From contig NZ_JAPEMU010000001.1 in NCBI RefSeq assembly GCF_026342405.1, positions 4,216,001 through 4,280,000 of the forward strand: a stretch of 64,000 nucleotides of DNA, read 5' to 3'. The notes under the pieces were generated by a model, which searched no databases, was not told the DNA's origin, and saw only the letters and a list, made by a program, of their open reading frames with translations. The translations under genes were made by a program, and so were the position numbers. Of this stretch, positions 15,915-26,115 are shown one piece after another (the first letter of the stretch is position 1; each line of letters starts with the position of its first letter). The stretch is from Kitasatospora sp. NBC_00240 (GTDB taxonomy: Bacteria > Actinomycetota > Actinomycetes > Streptomycetales > Streptomycetaceae).

Positions 15915-16481
15915 TCAGTAACCCCCGGCGCCCGCACCCGTGGCCGGAGCCGGGGTGCTGGGGGCGGACGGGGCGCTCGGCCGGCTGGATGCCGCGGCGG
16001 ACACGTTCGGGACGCTCACGCCGGTGTAGGACTCCGCCTGCCGGGCGACCGTGTTGATCGTGTTCGCCTGCTCCTCCTCGGTGGCCCCGTAGTTGGCGGC
16101 CGTCTTGGCGAGCGCGGACGTCATGCCCTCGATCTGGACGGCCAGGCCCTTGACGAGTTCCTGCAGGCCGTTGAACGTCCGGTTGTACGCCGTCATGAGG
16201 TCCGCCGACTCGGCGAAGCCCTCTCCGAGGTTCCCCTGGTTCAGCTGAAGCTGGGACAGCTGGGACGCCGCCGCCGGCGAGGAGCTGAGGGCCTGCAGCA
16301 GTTCCTCCGCCCGCTTCTTGAACGTGACCAGGGTTTCCAGTTCCATCCGGACGCTCTGCGCCCCGTACGTAGCGACCAGCTGGGCAGCGCCCATGGCGGC
16401 GGCGGCAACGCCGCCGACCGCCCAGCCGATCGCATCCGCCGACGGAGTGCCGCCGCCACCGTCTGCAGCAAGGTTCACCAC
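15915..16481 (-). CDS. Putative type VII secretion substrate (helical, YxxxE signal)
   Basis: This 188-residue protein begins at a GTG preceded by GGAGAGG. A short hydrophobic Gly/Ala segment near the start (AIGWAVGGVAAAAMGAAQLVA) is followed by two long amphipathic helices (about 50-150), as in ESX/EspA-like substrates. YGATEEE (about 132-138) fits the YxxxD/E general secretion signal of type VII systems at the end of the helical hairpin. An Ala/Ser/Pro-rich tail follows. It heads a same-strand set with a WXG protein and a mycosin. It has no obvious W-x-G turn, so it may be the partner half of a heterodimer. The assignment rests on context and the motif. Confidence 0.6.
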   Translation of the reverse strand: MVNLAADGGGGTPSADAIGWAVGGVAAAAMGAAQLVATYGAQSVRMELETLVTFKKRAEELLQALSSSPAAASQLSQLQLNQGNLGEGFAESADLMTAYNRTFNGLQELVKGLAVQIEGMTSALAKTAANYGATEEEQANTINTVARQAESYTGVSVPNVSAAASSRPSAPSAPSTPAPATGAGAGGY

Positions 16482-17111
16482 AGCAATCCACCTCTCCCCC
16501 GCGTGCGGGCAGCCCCTCGGCTGCCACACCGCAACACACCATCACCTACGAAGTCCGGTACAGCTTCTCGGCGTACGACCGGTCGGGCCGGCCGTCGCCA
16601 CGGTCAATCGTATCCACCCCCTCCGTCGGTGCGGCAGGGGCCTTGTCGTGGCCGGGCGAGATCGGTACGAACTTGACACGTACAGTTCCGTCGGACCGAT
16701 GCATCGTCAACATGCTTTCCCCGCACGGCAGCCGTCGGAGGAGCCCGGCCAGGCCCCCGGAGACCGGGACGGACCGAGGCCACCGAGGGGCCGTCCCGGC
16801 GCGCCCGCCACGACCGCACTACTCGGACCCGACACCCGCAGGACGCCGCAGCCCGTCCGCGGAACGCCCGGAACCCCGTCCGACCCCAGCCACGCCCCAA
16901 GCCGCGCCCCGGTCACGACGCACGCCCGAAGCAGCCCCGACGCACGCCCGAAACGGCCCCGGCCCGGGCCCCGCGCAGGCCCGGCGCGATAGACTGGGCC
17001 GACCGGTTCCGTCCGGTACGACCTCTTCTGCCGCGCAATGTCGCACAGCAGCGACCCCTGGCCCTCCCGGCGCACCAGGAACGGCCATCGCAGCGGATCG
17101 GACGTGATCGC
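16482..17111. other. Intergenic region between divergent WXG-like and FUSC genes
   Basis: This gap of about 630 bp has no convincing coding sequence. It holds the promoter regions of the type-VII-like cluster on the minus strand and of the FUSC gene on the plus strand. A TTGACA hexamer at 16673-16678 lacks a good -10 partner (ACCGAT at 16695). A TAGACT box lies at 16990-16995, about 115 nt before the FUSC start. The remainder is GC-rich without clear structure. Confidence 0.45.
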
Positions 17112-19073
17112 GTGTCAGTCGAACGGCCGCCCAGCCGGACCGGACACCCCCACCCGCACCCCCCGGCCGGCGCCCCGGCGCCTCCCCGGACGACCGCCTG
17201 GTGGGCCCGGGCCGCCCGGACCACCTGGCCGCCGCTGCCGCTCGTGCTGATGCTCCGGGCCGCCGTCGGGATGGCCGTGCCGCTGGCCGCCGGGCTGCTG
17301 CTGGACCGGCTGGACCTCGGGATCTTCGCCGCCCTCGGCGCGATGCACGCGACCATGAACGACCGGGTGGAACCGGCCCGGCTGCGGGCGCCGCGGATCG
17401 CCGGCGCCATCCTCTTCTCGGCCCTCGGGATGCTGATCGGCTCCGCCCTGAAGGATTCCGGCGGCGGCCACCTGACGGCCGGTCTGGTGCTCACCGCCGT
17501 CGCGTTCGCCTCCGGGGCGCTCAGCGCGACCGGCCCGCGCGGTTCGGCGGCCGGGCTGCTGCTGCTGGTGTCGGCGTCCCTCGGCAGCGGCATGCCGACG
17601 GCCCGCCCGTGGTGGGCCGGCGCGCTGATGGTGCTGGCCGGCGGCGCGCTGGTCTTCCTGCTCGGCCTGCCGCACCTGGCACGGCGCCGCCGCCCGCACG
17701 CCGACCCGCGCAACCGGGCGCTGGCCGCCGCGTACGACGCGCTCGGCGCGACCCTGGCCGACCTGGGCACCCCGCAGGGCGCGAAGTCCCGGCAGGTGCT
17801 GACGGCCCGGCTGAACCAGTTGCAGGATCTGCTGCCGCCCGCCCGGGGCCGCGAGTCCGCGCGCGGGCTGCGGCTGCGCCGGATGTACGAGGCGGGGCTG
17901 GCCGCCACCGAGGCGGCCACCGGCCTGCTGTGGGCCTGGCGCGGGGTGCCGGCGGAGGTGGCCGCCGTGCCGGGGGCGCTGGCCCGGGCGGTGGAACGCG
18001 GCGGCGGCGAGGTGGCGGTGCCCGACTGGCGGCCCGACACGCCGGCCCGGCGGGCCCTGGACGCGGCGCTGCGCTCGGCGGCCGGCACGGTGGCGGGCCG
18101 GGACGCGGCGCTGGTCACCGCTCCGGCCCCGCCGCCGGACCCGTGGCGGATGCGGGTCCGGCTGCTGTCGCGCGGCTCGGTCCGGTACGGCCTGCGGGTG
18201 GCGCTGTGCGTCGCGGTGGCGCAGACCGCGACCGCCTGGCTGCCGCTGGACCGGAGCTACTGGGTGCCGATGACCGTCGCCTTCGTCCTGAAGCCCGATC
18301 TCGGCTCGGTGTTCCTGCGGGCGGTCAGCCGTTCGGTGGGCACCGTGCTGGGGGTGGCGGTGACGGCGGCGCTCCTCTCGCTGACCACCGACCGGTGGTG
18401 GCTGACGGTGATCGCGGCGCTCTGCGTGGCGCTGCTGCCGTACGCGACGGTGGTGCACTACGGGCTGAACACCGTGGTGATGACGCCGATGGCGCTGGTG
18501 CTGCTGCAGCTGGGCGGGCAGAGCGGCGCCTCGGACATCGCGCCGCGGGTCCTGGACACCGTGCTGGCCAGCGCGATCGTGCTGGTCCTCGGATATCTGC
18601 TGTGGCCCGAGCGGACCCGGCACCGGATCGAGCCGCTGCTGGTGGACGCGACCGGTGCGCTGCGCGCCTACCTGGCCTCGGTCGCCGGGTCCGGCGCGGA
18701 GCCGGTGGCCGAGGTGTGGCTGCGGCGCAGGGCGTACCGGGCGCTGGCCGACGCCCGGCAGGAGGTCCGGAACGGGCTGGCGGAGCCGCCGCCGACGGGC
18801 CGGCTGGCCGAGCAGTGGCTGCCGGCGACGGCGGCCCTGGAGCGGATCGGCGGCGGGCTGGCGGCGTACGCGGCGCAGATCCGGTACGGCGGGCAGGTGC
18901 CCGAGCCGGCCGAGGTGGAGCGGGTCCGGCGGGCCTTGGAGGACCTGGCCTCGGCGGCCCGGACGCACCGCCCGCCGACCCGGCCGGCCGACCGCCCGAC
19001 CGGGCCGCACGACCCGGCGCGCAGTGCGCTGGGCCGTGCGGCGGACGAACTGGAGACGCTGCTACGCCCCTGA
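17112..19073 (+). CDS. FUSC-family (fusaric acid resistance-like) membrane protein
   Basis: This 653-residue protein shows the FUSC duplication: two clusters of membrane helices (about 45-195 and 355-500), each followed by a cytoplasmic helical domain. The first begins LRAAVGMAVPLAAGLLLDRLDLGIFAALGAMHA and the second SVRYGLRVALCVAVAQTATAWLPLDRSYWVPMTVAFVLKPD, in pieces. The phrase YWVPMTVAFVLKPD is typical of the family's C-terminal FUSC_2 half. Relatives export aromatic acids or act on envelope stress. The start is a GTG with a proline-rich cytoplasmic N-terminus. No periplasmic adaptor gene is adjacent, as expected in a monoderm. Confidence 0.82.
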   Translation: MSVERPPSRTGHPHPHPPAGAPAPPRTTAWWARAARTTWPPLPLVLMLRAAVGMAVPLAAGLLLDRLDLGIFAALGAMHATMNDRVEPARLRAPRIAGAILFSALGMLIGSALKDSGGGHLTAGLVLTAVAFASGALSATGPRGSAAGLLLLVSASLGSGMPTARPWWAGALMVLAGGALVFLLGLPHLARRRRPHADPRNRALAAAYDALGATLADLGTPQGAKSRQVLTARLNQLQDLLPPARGRESARGLRLRRMYEAGLAATEAATGLLWAWRGVPAEVAAVPGALARAVERGGGEVAVPDWRPDTPARRALDAALRSAAGTVAGRDAALVTAPAPPPDPWRMRVRLLSRGSVRYGLRVALCVAVAQTATAWLPLDRSYWVPMTVAFVLKPDLGSVFLRAVSRSVGTVLGVAVTAALLSLTTDRWWLTVIAALCVALLPYATVVHYGLNTVVMTPMALVLLQLGGQSGASDIAPRVLDTVLASAIVLVLGYLLWPERTRHRIEPLLVDATGALRAYLASVAGSGAEPVAEVWLRRRAYRALADARQEVRNGLAEPPPTGRLAEQWLPATAALERIGGGLAAYAAQIRYGGQVPEPAEVERVRRALEDLASAARTHRPPTRPADRPTGPHDPARSALGRAADELETLLRP

Positions 19074-19161
19074 ACGATCCCAGCGGTCCCACCGGTACCA
19101 GCGGTCCCACCGGGGGACGCGGGGAGAGCGGCGCAGCTTGGATCTGCGGTGCCGGCCCGGG

Positions 19162-20955
<1,794 letters not shown>

Positions 20956-21057
20956 GTGTGCTGCGCTCCTGGGATCGGCTGGGCCGGGGGATGCCCCGGT
21001 CTCCCAAGAGTAGTGGGGCCGGGGCGCGCGCCGGTCCGGCGTCCGCCCGGGCCCGGT

Positions 21058-21987
21058 TCAGCCGGTGCGGACGGCGGCGCCGGGGACGGGGCCGTGGGTG
21101 GCGCGGGCGGTGCGGCAGGTGCCGGAGGCGGTGAGGGCGGCGGCGACGGCCTCGGCGGCTTCGGCGTCCTTGGTGAGGAAGGCGCAGGTGGGGCCGGAGC
21201 CGGAGACCAGGGCGCCGATGGCGCCGGCTTCGGTGCCGGCGGTGAGGGTGGCGGCCAGCGTCGGGCGCAGTGAGAGGGCGGCGCTCTGCAGGTCGTTGGT
21301 GAGGGCGGCGGCGAGGGCGGCGGGGTCGCCGTCGGCGAGGGCGGCGAGCAGGGCGGGGTCGGCGTCGGGGGTGGGGACGTCGGTGTCGGTGGAGCCGGTG
21401 CCGGCTTCTTCGCGGAGGCGGTCGCACTCGTGGAAGACGGCGGGGGTGGAGAGGCCGCCGTCGGCGACGGCGAAGACCCAGTGGAAGGTGCCGGTGACGG
21501 GCAGGGCCTGGAGGATCTCGCCGCGGCCGCGGCCGAGGGCGACGCCGCCGAGCAGGGCGAACGGGACGTCGGAGCCGAGTTCGGCGGCGAGGGCGAGCAG
21601 GGTGTCCCGCGGGGTGCCGAGGGCCCAGAGGGCGTCGCAGGCGACGAGGGCGGCGGCGCCGTCGGCGCTGCCGCCGGCCATGCCGCCGGCGACCGGGATG
21701 TCCTTGGCGATGTGCAGGTGGACGTCGGCGGCGATGCCGTGGTGGGCGGCGAGCAGCCGGGCGGCGCGGGCGGCGAGGTTGCTGTCGTCCAGCGGGACCT
21801 GGTCGGCGTCGGGGCCGGTGCAGGTGAGGGTGGTGCCGGCGCCGGGGGCGGTGGCGGTGGCGGTGACCTCGTCGCCGAGGGCGACGGCGAAGAAGACGTT
21901 GGCGAGGTCGTGGAACCCGTCGCTCCGCAGGCCGCCGACGCCCAGCTGGACGTTGACCTTGGCGGGGACTCGTACGGTCACACTCAC
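21058..21987 (-). CDS. ispE: 4-diphosphocytidyl-2-C-methyl-D-erythritol kinase
   Basis: This 309-residue GHMP kinase has an N-terminal VRVPAKVNVQLGVGG, an ATP loop PVAGGMAGGSADGAAAL (about 97-113), and a C-terminal GALVSGSGPTCAFL motif. IspE phosphorylates CDP-methylerythritol in the non-mevalonate isoprenoid pathway. It starts at a GTG that overlaps the rsmA stop in GTGA, so the two are translationally coupled; this rsmA-ispE order is conserved in actinobacteria. The protein is longer than E. coli IspE because of Ala/Thr-rich insertions around 195-225. Confidence 0.94.
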   Translation of the reverse strand: MSVTVRVPAKVNVQLGVGGLRSDGFHDLANVFFAVALGDEVTATATAPGAGTTLTCTGPDADQVPLDDSNLAARAARLLAAHHGIAADVHLHIAKDIPVAGGMAGGSADGAAALVACDALWALGTPRDTLLALAAELGSDVPFALLGGVALGRGRGEILQALPVTGTFHWVFAVADGGLSTPAVFHECDRLREEAGTGSTDTDVPTPDADPALLAALADGDPAALAAALTNDLQSAALSLRPTLAATLTAGTEAGAIGALVSGSGPTCAFLTKDAEAAEAVAAALTASGTCRTARATHGPVPGAAVRTG

Positions 21988-22883
21988 TGGGCTTCCCCTG
22001 CGGGCTGGTGCTCGGCTGCGGGCTTGTGCTCGGCGATGGCGGCGAACTGCTCGACGGTGAGCATCTCGCCGCGCAGCTTGTGGTCGATGCCGGCGCCGGC
22101 GAGGGCCTGTTCGGCGGCGGCGGGGGAGCCGGCCCAGCCGGCCAGGGCGGCGCGCAGGGTCTTGCGGCGCTGGGCGAACGCGGCGTCGACGACCGCGAAC
22201 ACCTCCTTGCGGGTGGCGGTGGTCCGCGGCGGGTCGCGGCGGATCAGCGAGACCAGGCCGGAGTCGACGTTGGGTGCGGGCCAGAAGACGTTGCGGCCGA
22301 TGGCGCCGGAGCGCTTCACGTCGGCGTACCAGTTGGCCTTGACCGAGGGGACGCCGTAGACCTTGTTGCCGGGTTTGGCGGCGAGCCGGTCGGCGACCTC
22401 GGACTGCACCATCACCAGGGTCCGCTCGATGCTGGGGAAGGTCGCCAGCATGTGCAGCAGGACGGGGACGGCGACGTTGTACGGGAGGTTGGCGACCAGC
22501 GCGGTGGGCGGCGGGCCGGGCAGTTCGGTGACGTCCATGGCGTCGCTGAGCACCAGGTCGAAGTCCTTGGCCCGGGCGGGCATCCGGGAGGCGATGGTGG
22601 TCGGCAGGTGCGCGGCGAGCAGCGGGTCGATCTCGACGGCGGTGACGTGGGAGGCGACCTCCAGCAGCGCCAGGGTGAGCGAGCCGAGGCCGGGTCCGAC
22701 CTCGACCACCGCGTCCTCGCCCGTCACGTCGGCGGCCCGGACGATCCGCCGTACGGTGTTGCCGTCGATGACGAAGTTCTGCCCGCGCTGCTTGGTGGGC
22801 TTGACGCCGAGGGCGGCGGCCAGCTCCCGGATGTCGGAGGCGCCGAGGAGGAAGCTGTCAGGGGTGGGGTCGGTGGTGCTCAC
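21984..22883 (-). CDS. rsmA: 16S rRNA dimethyladenosine transferase
   Basis: This 299-residue KsgA-type methyltransferase opens after about 30 residues with KPTKQRGQNFVIDGNTVRRIV. The SAM motif is VVEVGPGLGSLTLAL (about 62-76) and the catalytic NLPY motif is VANLPYNVAVPVL. It dimethylates two adjacent adenines in the 3' hairpin of 16S rRNA, a late small-subunit assembly check. The GTG at 22883 gives the normal family length; the frame is open much further upstream only because it runs antisense through the kinase gene. It overlaps ispE by four bases. Confidence 0.94.
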   Translation of the reverse strand: MSTTDPTPDSFLLGASDIRELAAALGVKPTKQRGQNFVIDGNTVRRIVRAADVTGEDAVVEVGPGLGSLTLALLEVASHVTAVEIDPLLAAHLPTTIASRMPARAKDFDLVLSDAMDVTELPGPPPTALVANLPYNVAVPVLLHMLATFPSIERTLVMVQSEVADRLAAKPGNKVYGVPSVKANWYADVKRSGAIGRNVFWPAPNVDSGLVSLIRRDPPRTTATRKEVFAVVDAAFAQRRKTLRAALAGWAGSPAAAEQALAGAGIDHKLRGEMLTVEQFAAIAEHKPAAEHQPAGEAQ

Positions 22884-22987
22884 CCGGCAAGGATACGGGC
22901 GGGGCGGGTGGCCGGGCGGCACCTGCCGGTCGTCCGGGCCTTGTCCGGCGGTTCGGCCGGGCAGGCGGCGCCGTTCGTCGGACGGTC

Positions 22988-25135
22988 CTAGAGCGTCCAC
23001 CGGCGTGTGATCTCCTCGGCCTCGCGGAAGAGCAGCAGTTGTTCCTCCCGCCGGCCGAGCCGGCCGAGGCTGAAGCCCCGGGCGAGGAGGGTGGCGGGGA
23101 GGCGGGGTTCGTAGGTCGCGGGGTCGGTCAGGGCCAGCCTGCGGACGATCTTCTCGGCCTCCAGCAGCGGTGCCAGGGATTCGTCCCAGCGCTCCAGCTC
23201 CCGCAGGGTGTTGCCGAGGGAGTAGAGGGTGCGGGCGAGTCCGGGTTCGCGGGTGTCGGGGTCGGCGAGGGCCAGTCGGCGGCGCAGTTCCACCGCCTCC
23301 CGCAGCGGGGCGAGGGATTCCTCCCAGCGCCCCAGGTCCTTCAGGGCGTCCCCGAGCGAGGCCAGGGTGCGGGCCAGACCGGGCTCGGGGGCGAGGGGGC
23401 CGGTGCGGTCCAGTCGGCGGCGCAGTTCCACCACTTCGCGCAGCGGGCCGAGGGCTTCCTCCCGGTGTCCCAGTTCTCCCAGGATGAAGCCGATCAGGTA
23501 GAGCGCGGTGGCGAGGCCGGGCTCGAAGGTCGCGGGGTCGGCGAGGGCCAGCTCGCGGCGCAGTTCCACGGCCTCCCGCAGCGGGACGAGGGCCTCTTCC
23601 CACCGGCCCAGTTCTCCCAGGGTGTCGCCGAGGATGTACAGCACGCGGGCCAGGGCGCCTTCGTGGGTGCCCGGGTCGGCCTGGGTGAGGGCCCGCCACT
23701 GGTCGACCGCCTCCCGCAGGACGTCCAGGGACTCCTCCCGGCGTCCGAGCCACCCGAGGGTCGTGCCGAGGGCGGACAGGGTGGCCGCGAGGCCGGGCAG
23801 GTGGGTGGCGGGATCGGCCGGCACCAGGCCCCGCCAGAGGTCCACCGCCTCCCCCAGTGCTTCCAGGGCCCCTGCCCAGTTGCCCGACCGTCCCAGGTAG
23901 CCGCCGAGGTTGTGGAGTCTTCGGGCGAGGTCGGCCTCGTGGGAGCCGGGATCGGCGTCGGCCAGCCGTCTGGACGCTCCCACCGCCTCGACCGCCACCG
24001 CCACGGCTTCCCGGTAGCGCTTCTGGTCGGCCAGTTCGGCGGCCAGGGCGGTCAGTTCGGCCACGGACCGGCTGAGGGCCGGGTGGGCGCCGTCCGTGGT
24101 CGCCGGACGCGCTCCGGGGCCGTGCCCGGCGCGGACGCGGGCACCGCCGAGGCTCTGCGGCCCCTCGGCGGCGACGGCGGGAAGGACTGCGGTCAGCTGC
24201 CCGGCGCTCGTGGGTGCGGCGGCCCGGACGGCGGTCAGGCGGACGCCGGGTGTCGTGGGGCGGACGGCCCGGGCGGCGGCGGCGAGCGCCGCGGCGATGC
24301 CGGTCAGGCGGCCGGCGACCTCCATGGCGCTGGGCGGTCGCCGGGCTGGGTCCTTGGCGAGGAGGTCGAGGACGAGTCCGTCCAGCGCGGCGGGGACGCC
24401 GGGGCGGGTGGCGCCGGGTGGTTCGGGGGTCCGGTCGAGGTGGGCGAACAGCAGGGCCGCGACCTCGCCGGCGCCGAACGGCGGTGTGCCGGTCAGGAGT
24501 TCGTGCAGCAGGCAGCCGAGGGAGTAGAGGTCGCCGCGGGCGTCGCCGACCTTGCCGCGCAGGCGTTCGGGCGGCATGTAGGCGACGGTGCCGATGACGC
24601 GGCTGGCCTGGGCACCGGTGGCGGCGGTGTACCGGGCGATGCCGAAGTCGAGGATCTTGACGGCGCCCCCGGGCACCAGCATCAGGTTGGCGGGCTTGAG
24701 GTCGCGGTGCAGGACGTTGCTGGCGTGGGCGGCGGCCAGGGCGTCGGCGACCTGGGCGGTCCAGCCGACGGCCGTGGCGATCTCCGGCAGACCGTCCTTG
24801 AGGACGCGGCCCAGGTCCCGGCCGGGGATGAGCTCCATGACGAGGTACAGGGTGCCGCCGGTGTCCTGCCCCACGTCGTGGACGGTGACGATCCCCCGGT
24901 GGCTGAGGCTGCCGACGGTACGGGCCTCCCGGAAGAAGGACTCGACCTCCTGGGGCGCCGCCTCGGAGTGGTACTGCGGGAGGGTCTTCACCGCGACCGG
25001 CCGCCCGATCAGCAGGTCGGTGGCCGCCCAGACCTCCCCCATGCCACCCCGGCCCAGCAGAGCGCCCAGCTCGTACCGGCCCCCGATGACTCGCCCCACC
25101 CCTACCCCCTGACTCGCCGCCCCGCCGTCCCGCAC
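22988..25135 (-). CDS. Serine/threonine protein kinase with C-terminal TPR-like repeats
   Basis: The protein has 715 residues. The kinase domain spans about 20-280: glycine loop LGRGGMGEVW, catalytic Lys50 in VAVKTL, HRDLKPAN at 143-150, DFG at 163-165 and APE-like MPPERL. After a 60-residue Ala/Pro linker come about eight repeats of roughly 40 residues with wording such as LARTLYSLGNTLRELERWDESLAPL, in pieces. These are TPR-like helices, separated by ADPxTxEPGLA. There is no membrane segment, unlike PknB-type receptors, so this is a soluble kinase whose repeats probably bind partners. The start is uncertain: the GTG at 25135 or an in-frame GTG about 13 codons later. The nucleotide sequence of the repeats is strikingly similar from unit to unit. 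Confidence 0.9.
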   Translation of the reverse strand: MRDGGAASQGVGVGRVIGGRYELGALLGRGGMGEVWAATDLLIGRPVAVKTLPQYHSEAAPQEVESFFREARTVGSLSHRGIVTVHDVGQDTGGTLYLVMELIPGRDLGRVLKDGLPEIATAVGWTAQVADALAAAHASNVLHRDLKPANLMLVPGGAVKILDFGIARYTAATGAQASRVIGTVAYMPPERLRGKVGDARGDLYSLGCLLHELLTGTPPFGAGEVAALLFAHLDRTPEPPGATRPGVPAALDGLVLDLLAKDPARRPPSAMEVAGRLTGIAAALAAAARAVRPTTPGVRLTAVRAAAPTSAGQLTAVLPAVAAEGPQSLGGARVRAGHGPGARPATTDGAHPALSRSVAELTALAAELADQKRYREAVAVAVEAVGASRRLADADPGSHEADLARRLHNLGGYLGRSGNWAGALEALGEAVDLWRGLVPADPATHLPGLAATLSALGTTLGWLGRREESLDVLREAVDQWRALTQADPGTHEGALARVLYILGDTLGELGRWEEALVPLREAVELRRELALADPATFEPGLATALYLIGFILGELGHREEALGPLREVVELRRRLDRTGPLAPEPGLARTLASLGDALKDLGRWEESLAPLREAVELRRRLALADPDTREPGLARTLYSLGNTLRELERWDESLAPLLEAEKIVRRLALTDPATYEPRLPATLLARGFSLGRLGRREEQLLLFREAEEITRRWTL

Positions 25136-25236
25136 TCGTGCCGACGGTCAGTGTTCCAGGTGTGCGCGGCTCCGTTGACGAGATACCCCAAGCCGTGACC
25201 GGTCCCCGGGCGGCCCCGGGGGGCCGCCCGGCCGGG

Positions 25237-26115
25237 TCAGTACCCGAAGGCCCGGGCCGTGTTCGCCGCGATGGCGGTGGACAGCTCGTCCTCGTGCAGG
25301 CCGAGGGTGGCCGCCATCGAGCGGACGGTGACCGGGATGAGGTACGGCGCGTTGGGGCGGCCGCGGTAGGGGTGCGGGGTGAGGAAGGGCGCGTCGGTCT
25401 CGACCAGGACGCGCTCCAGCGGGGTGGCGAGCAGGGCGTCCCGCAGCGGCTGATTGGCCTTGAAGGTGACCGGGCCGGCGAACGAGAGGTACCAGCCGTG
25501 CTCGGCGCAGATCTTGGCCATCGCGGCGTCGCCGGAGTAGCAGTGGAAGACGGTGCGCTCGGGGGCGCCCTCCTCCAGCAGCACCCGGACGACGTCCTCG
25601 TGGGCGTCCCGGTCGTGGATGACCAGGGCCTTGCCGTGCCGCTTGGCGATCTCGATGTGCCGGCGGAAGGACTCCTGCTGGATGTCCACGCCTTCGGGGC
25701 CGGTGCGGAAGTAGTCGAGGCCGGTCTCGCCGACCGCCCTGACCTGCGGCAGGGCGGCGAGCGCGTCGATCTCGGCGAGCGCGGCGTCCAGCGCGGCGGC
25801 CCCGCCGGCCGGGCGCTGCTGCCCGGACCAGTTGTCAGGGTCGCCGAGGAAGATCCGGGGCGCCTCGTTGGGGTGCAGGGCGACGGCCGCGTGGACCTGC
25901 TCGAACTCGGCGGCGAGCTCCGCCGCCCAGCGCGAGCCGGCCACGTCGCAGCCCACCTGGACGACGGTGGCGACCCCGACGGCGGCGGCCTTCGCGAGGC
26001 CCTCGGCCGGGGTGCCGGACTGCATGTCCAGGTGGGTGTGCGAGTCGGCCACCGCCACCGCCAGCGGGGCGGGCGGGGGCGGCGGGGTCGACCGGTCGTC
26101 GTCTTTGCGGGCCAT
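25237..26115 (-). CDS. TatD-family metal-dependent hydrolase
   Basis: This 292-residue TIM-barrel hydrolase has the first metal motif DSHTHLDM (about 24-31). The bridging Glu is in VGETGLDYFR, and later ligands are in VIHDRDAHED, HCYSG and ETDAPFLTPHPYRGRPN. TatD proteins are Mg-dependent DNases/exonucleases linked to DNA repair, although the physiological substrate is debated. The ATG overlaps the metG stop codon (ATGA), a conserved arrangement in many bacteria. A Pro-rich start (PPPPPAPLAV) precedes the domain. Confidence 0.93.
   Translation of the reverse strand: MARKDDDRSTPPPPPAPLAVAVADSHTHLDMQSGTPAEGLAKAAAVGVATVVQVGCDVAGSRWAAELAAEFEQVHAAVALHPNEAPRIFLGDPDNWSGQQRPAGGAAALDAALAEIDALAALPQVRAVGETGLDYFRTGPEGVDIQQESFRRHIEIAKRHGKALVIHDRDAHEDVVRVLLEEGAPERTVFHCYSGDAAMAKICAEHGWYLSFAGPVTFKANQPLRDALLATPLERVLVETDAPFLTPHPYRGRPNAPYLIPVTVRSMAATLGLHEDELSTAIAANTARAFGY

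Noticed and set aside
12089..16057. A 1322-codon open frame on the plus strand
   Set aside because: It is antisense to the mycosin and WXG genes. Its translation is low-complexity Arg/Gly/Ala/Thr without domains, as expected from GC-biased third positions.
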